From an uncultured Propionibacteriaceae bacterium (lineage in GTDB: Bacteria; Actinomycetota; Actinomycetes; Propionibacteriales; Propionibacteriaceae): a stretch of DNA of 5,618 nt. The translations under genes were made by a program, and so were the position numbers. The stretch is taken from contig CALKHV010000046.1 in assembly GCA_937988865.1 (NCBI GenBank), positions 1-5,618 on the forward strand, written 5' to 3'. Below the pieces are notes generated by a model, which did no database searches, was not told the origin of the DNA, and saw nothing but the letters and a program-made list of their open reading frames with translations. Below, in pieces: positions 5,515 through 5,618 of the stretch. Within the stretch, counting starts at the first letter, position 1. Each line of letters opens with the position of its first letter.

Positions 5515-5618
5515 ACGACCCGTGCGACACAGGACGCCCAGGTTGGCCCGGGCGGCCCACGGCAGGACGCAGGTTTCCTTGCGCAGGCAACACTGAGCGC
5601 GCTCCGGGCGCCCGAACC
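5515..5618. other. Intergenic tail after the transpeptidase gene, no gene seen
   Basis: No coding start with a ribosome binding site and no RNA gene is recognisable in these 104 nt. The stretch holds the direct repeat CAGGACGC (5530-5537 and 5563-5570), a small TTGC-GCAG-GCAA hairpin (5579-5590) and two abutting palindromes near the edge. A terminator for the transpeptidase gene is probably in here, but none with a T-run is visible. Confidence 0.5.
5595..5614. repeat. Two abutting perfect 10-bp palindromes
   Basis: GAGCGCGCTC (5595-5604) is immediately followed by CGGGCGCCCG (5605-5614). Each is a perfect palindrome. They could be a tandem operator, part of a terminator, or chance in GC-rich DNA. 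The window ends 4 nt later, so context is missing. Confidence 0.4.

Noticed and set aside
1..5618. Mobile element, CRISPR array, tRNA or defence system
   Set aside because: No transposase, integrase, terminal inverted repeats, spaced direct repeats or tRNA-like T-loop were seen. Gene content and composition are uniform and housekeeping in nature.

Overview
This is a GC-rich window with strong G/C bias at third codon positions. It looks like the chromosome of a Gram-positive actinobacterium. Four things point that way: an actinobacterial-type TypA/BipA, a DUF3151 gene next to purA, a secreted YkuD L,D-transpeptidase of the kind common in Actinomycetota, and a probable leaderless GTG start. A propionibacterial relative is possible, but that is a guess from protein flavour and not a database result.

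Layout: (1) 1-573, plus strand, is the C-terminal half of a major facilitator (MFS) transporter cut by the left edge. (2) 600-1883, minus strand, is purA (adenylosuccinate synthetase), convergent with the transporter across a 26-nt gap. (3) 1884-1980 is the purA upstream region, with a ribosome binding site, a plausible promoter and two small dyads. (4) 1981-2430, minus strand, is a DUF3151 protein of unknown function directly upstream of purA and in the same direction. (5) 2431-2522 is a short divergent promoter region. (6) 2523-4400, plus strand, is typA/bipA, a ribosome-associated translational GTPase. (7) 4401-4575 is an intergenic region with hairpins behind typA and a good -10 box plus ribosome binding site for the next gene. 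(8) 4576-5514, plus strand, is a secreted L,D-transpeptidase with two peptidoglycan-binding repeats. (9) 5515-5618 has no recognisable gene but carries two abutting palindromes.

Functionally the genes are mostly housekeeping. PurA commits IMP to AMP synthesis, TypA tunes ribosome assembly and translation under stress, and the L,D-transpeptidase makes 3-3 peptidoglycan cross-links outside the membrane. The transporter's substrate cannot be read from the half present. There is no sign of a mobile element, CRISPR array, RNA gene, defence island or biosynthetic cluster, and I do not see a previously undescribed multi-gene system. The best loose ends are the uncharacterised DUF3151-purA pair with its promoter-region dyads, an unusual His-His in the PurA active-site loop, and the roughly 90-nt leader of the transpeptidase gene.
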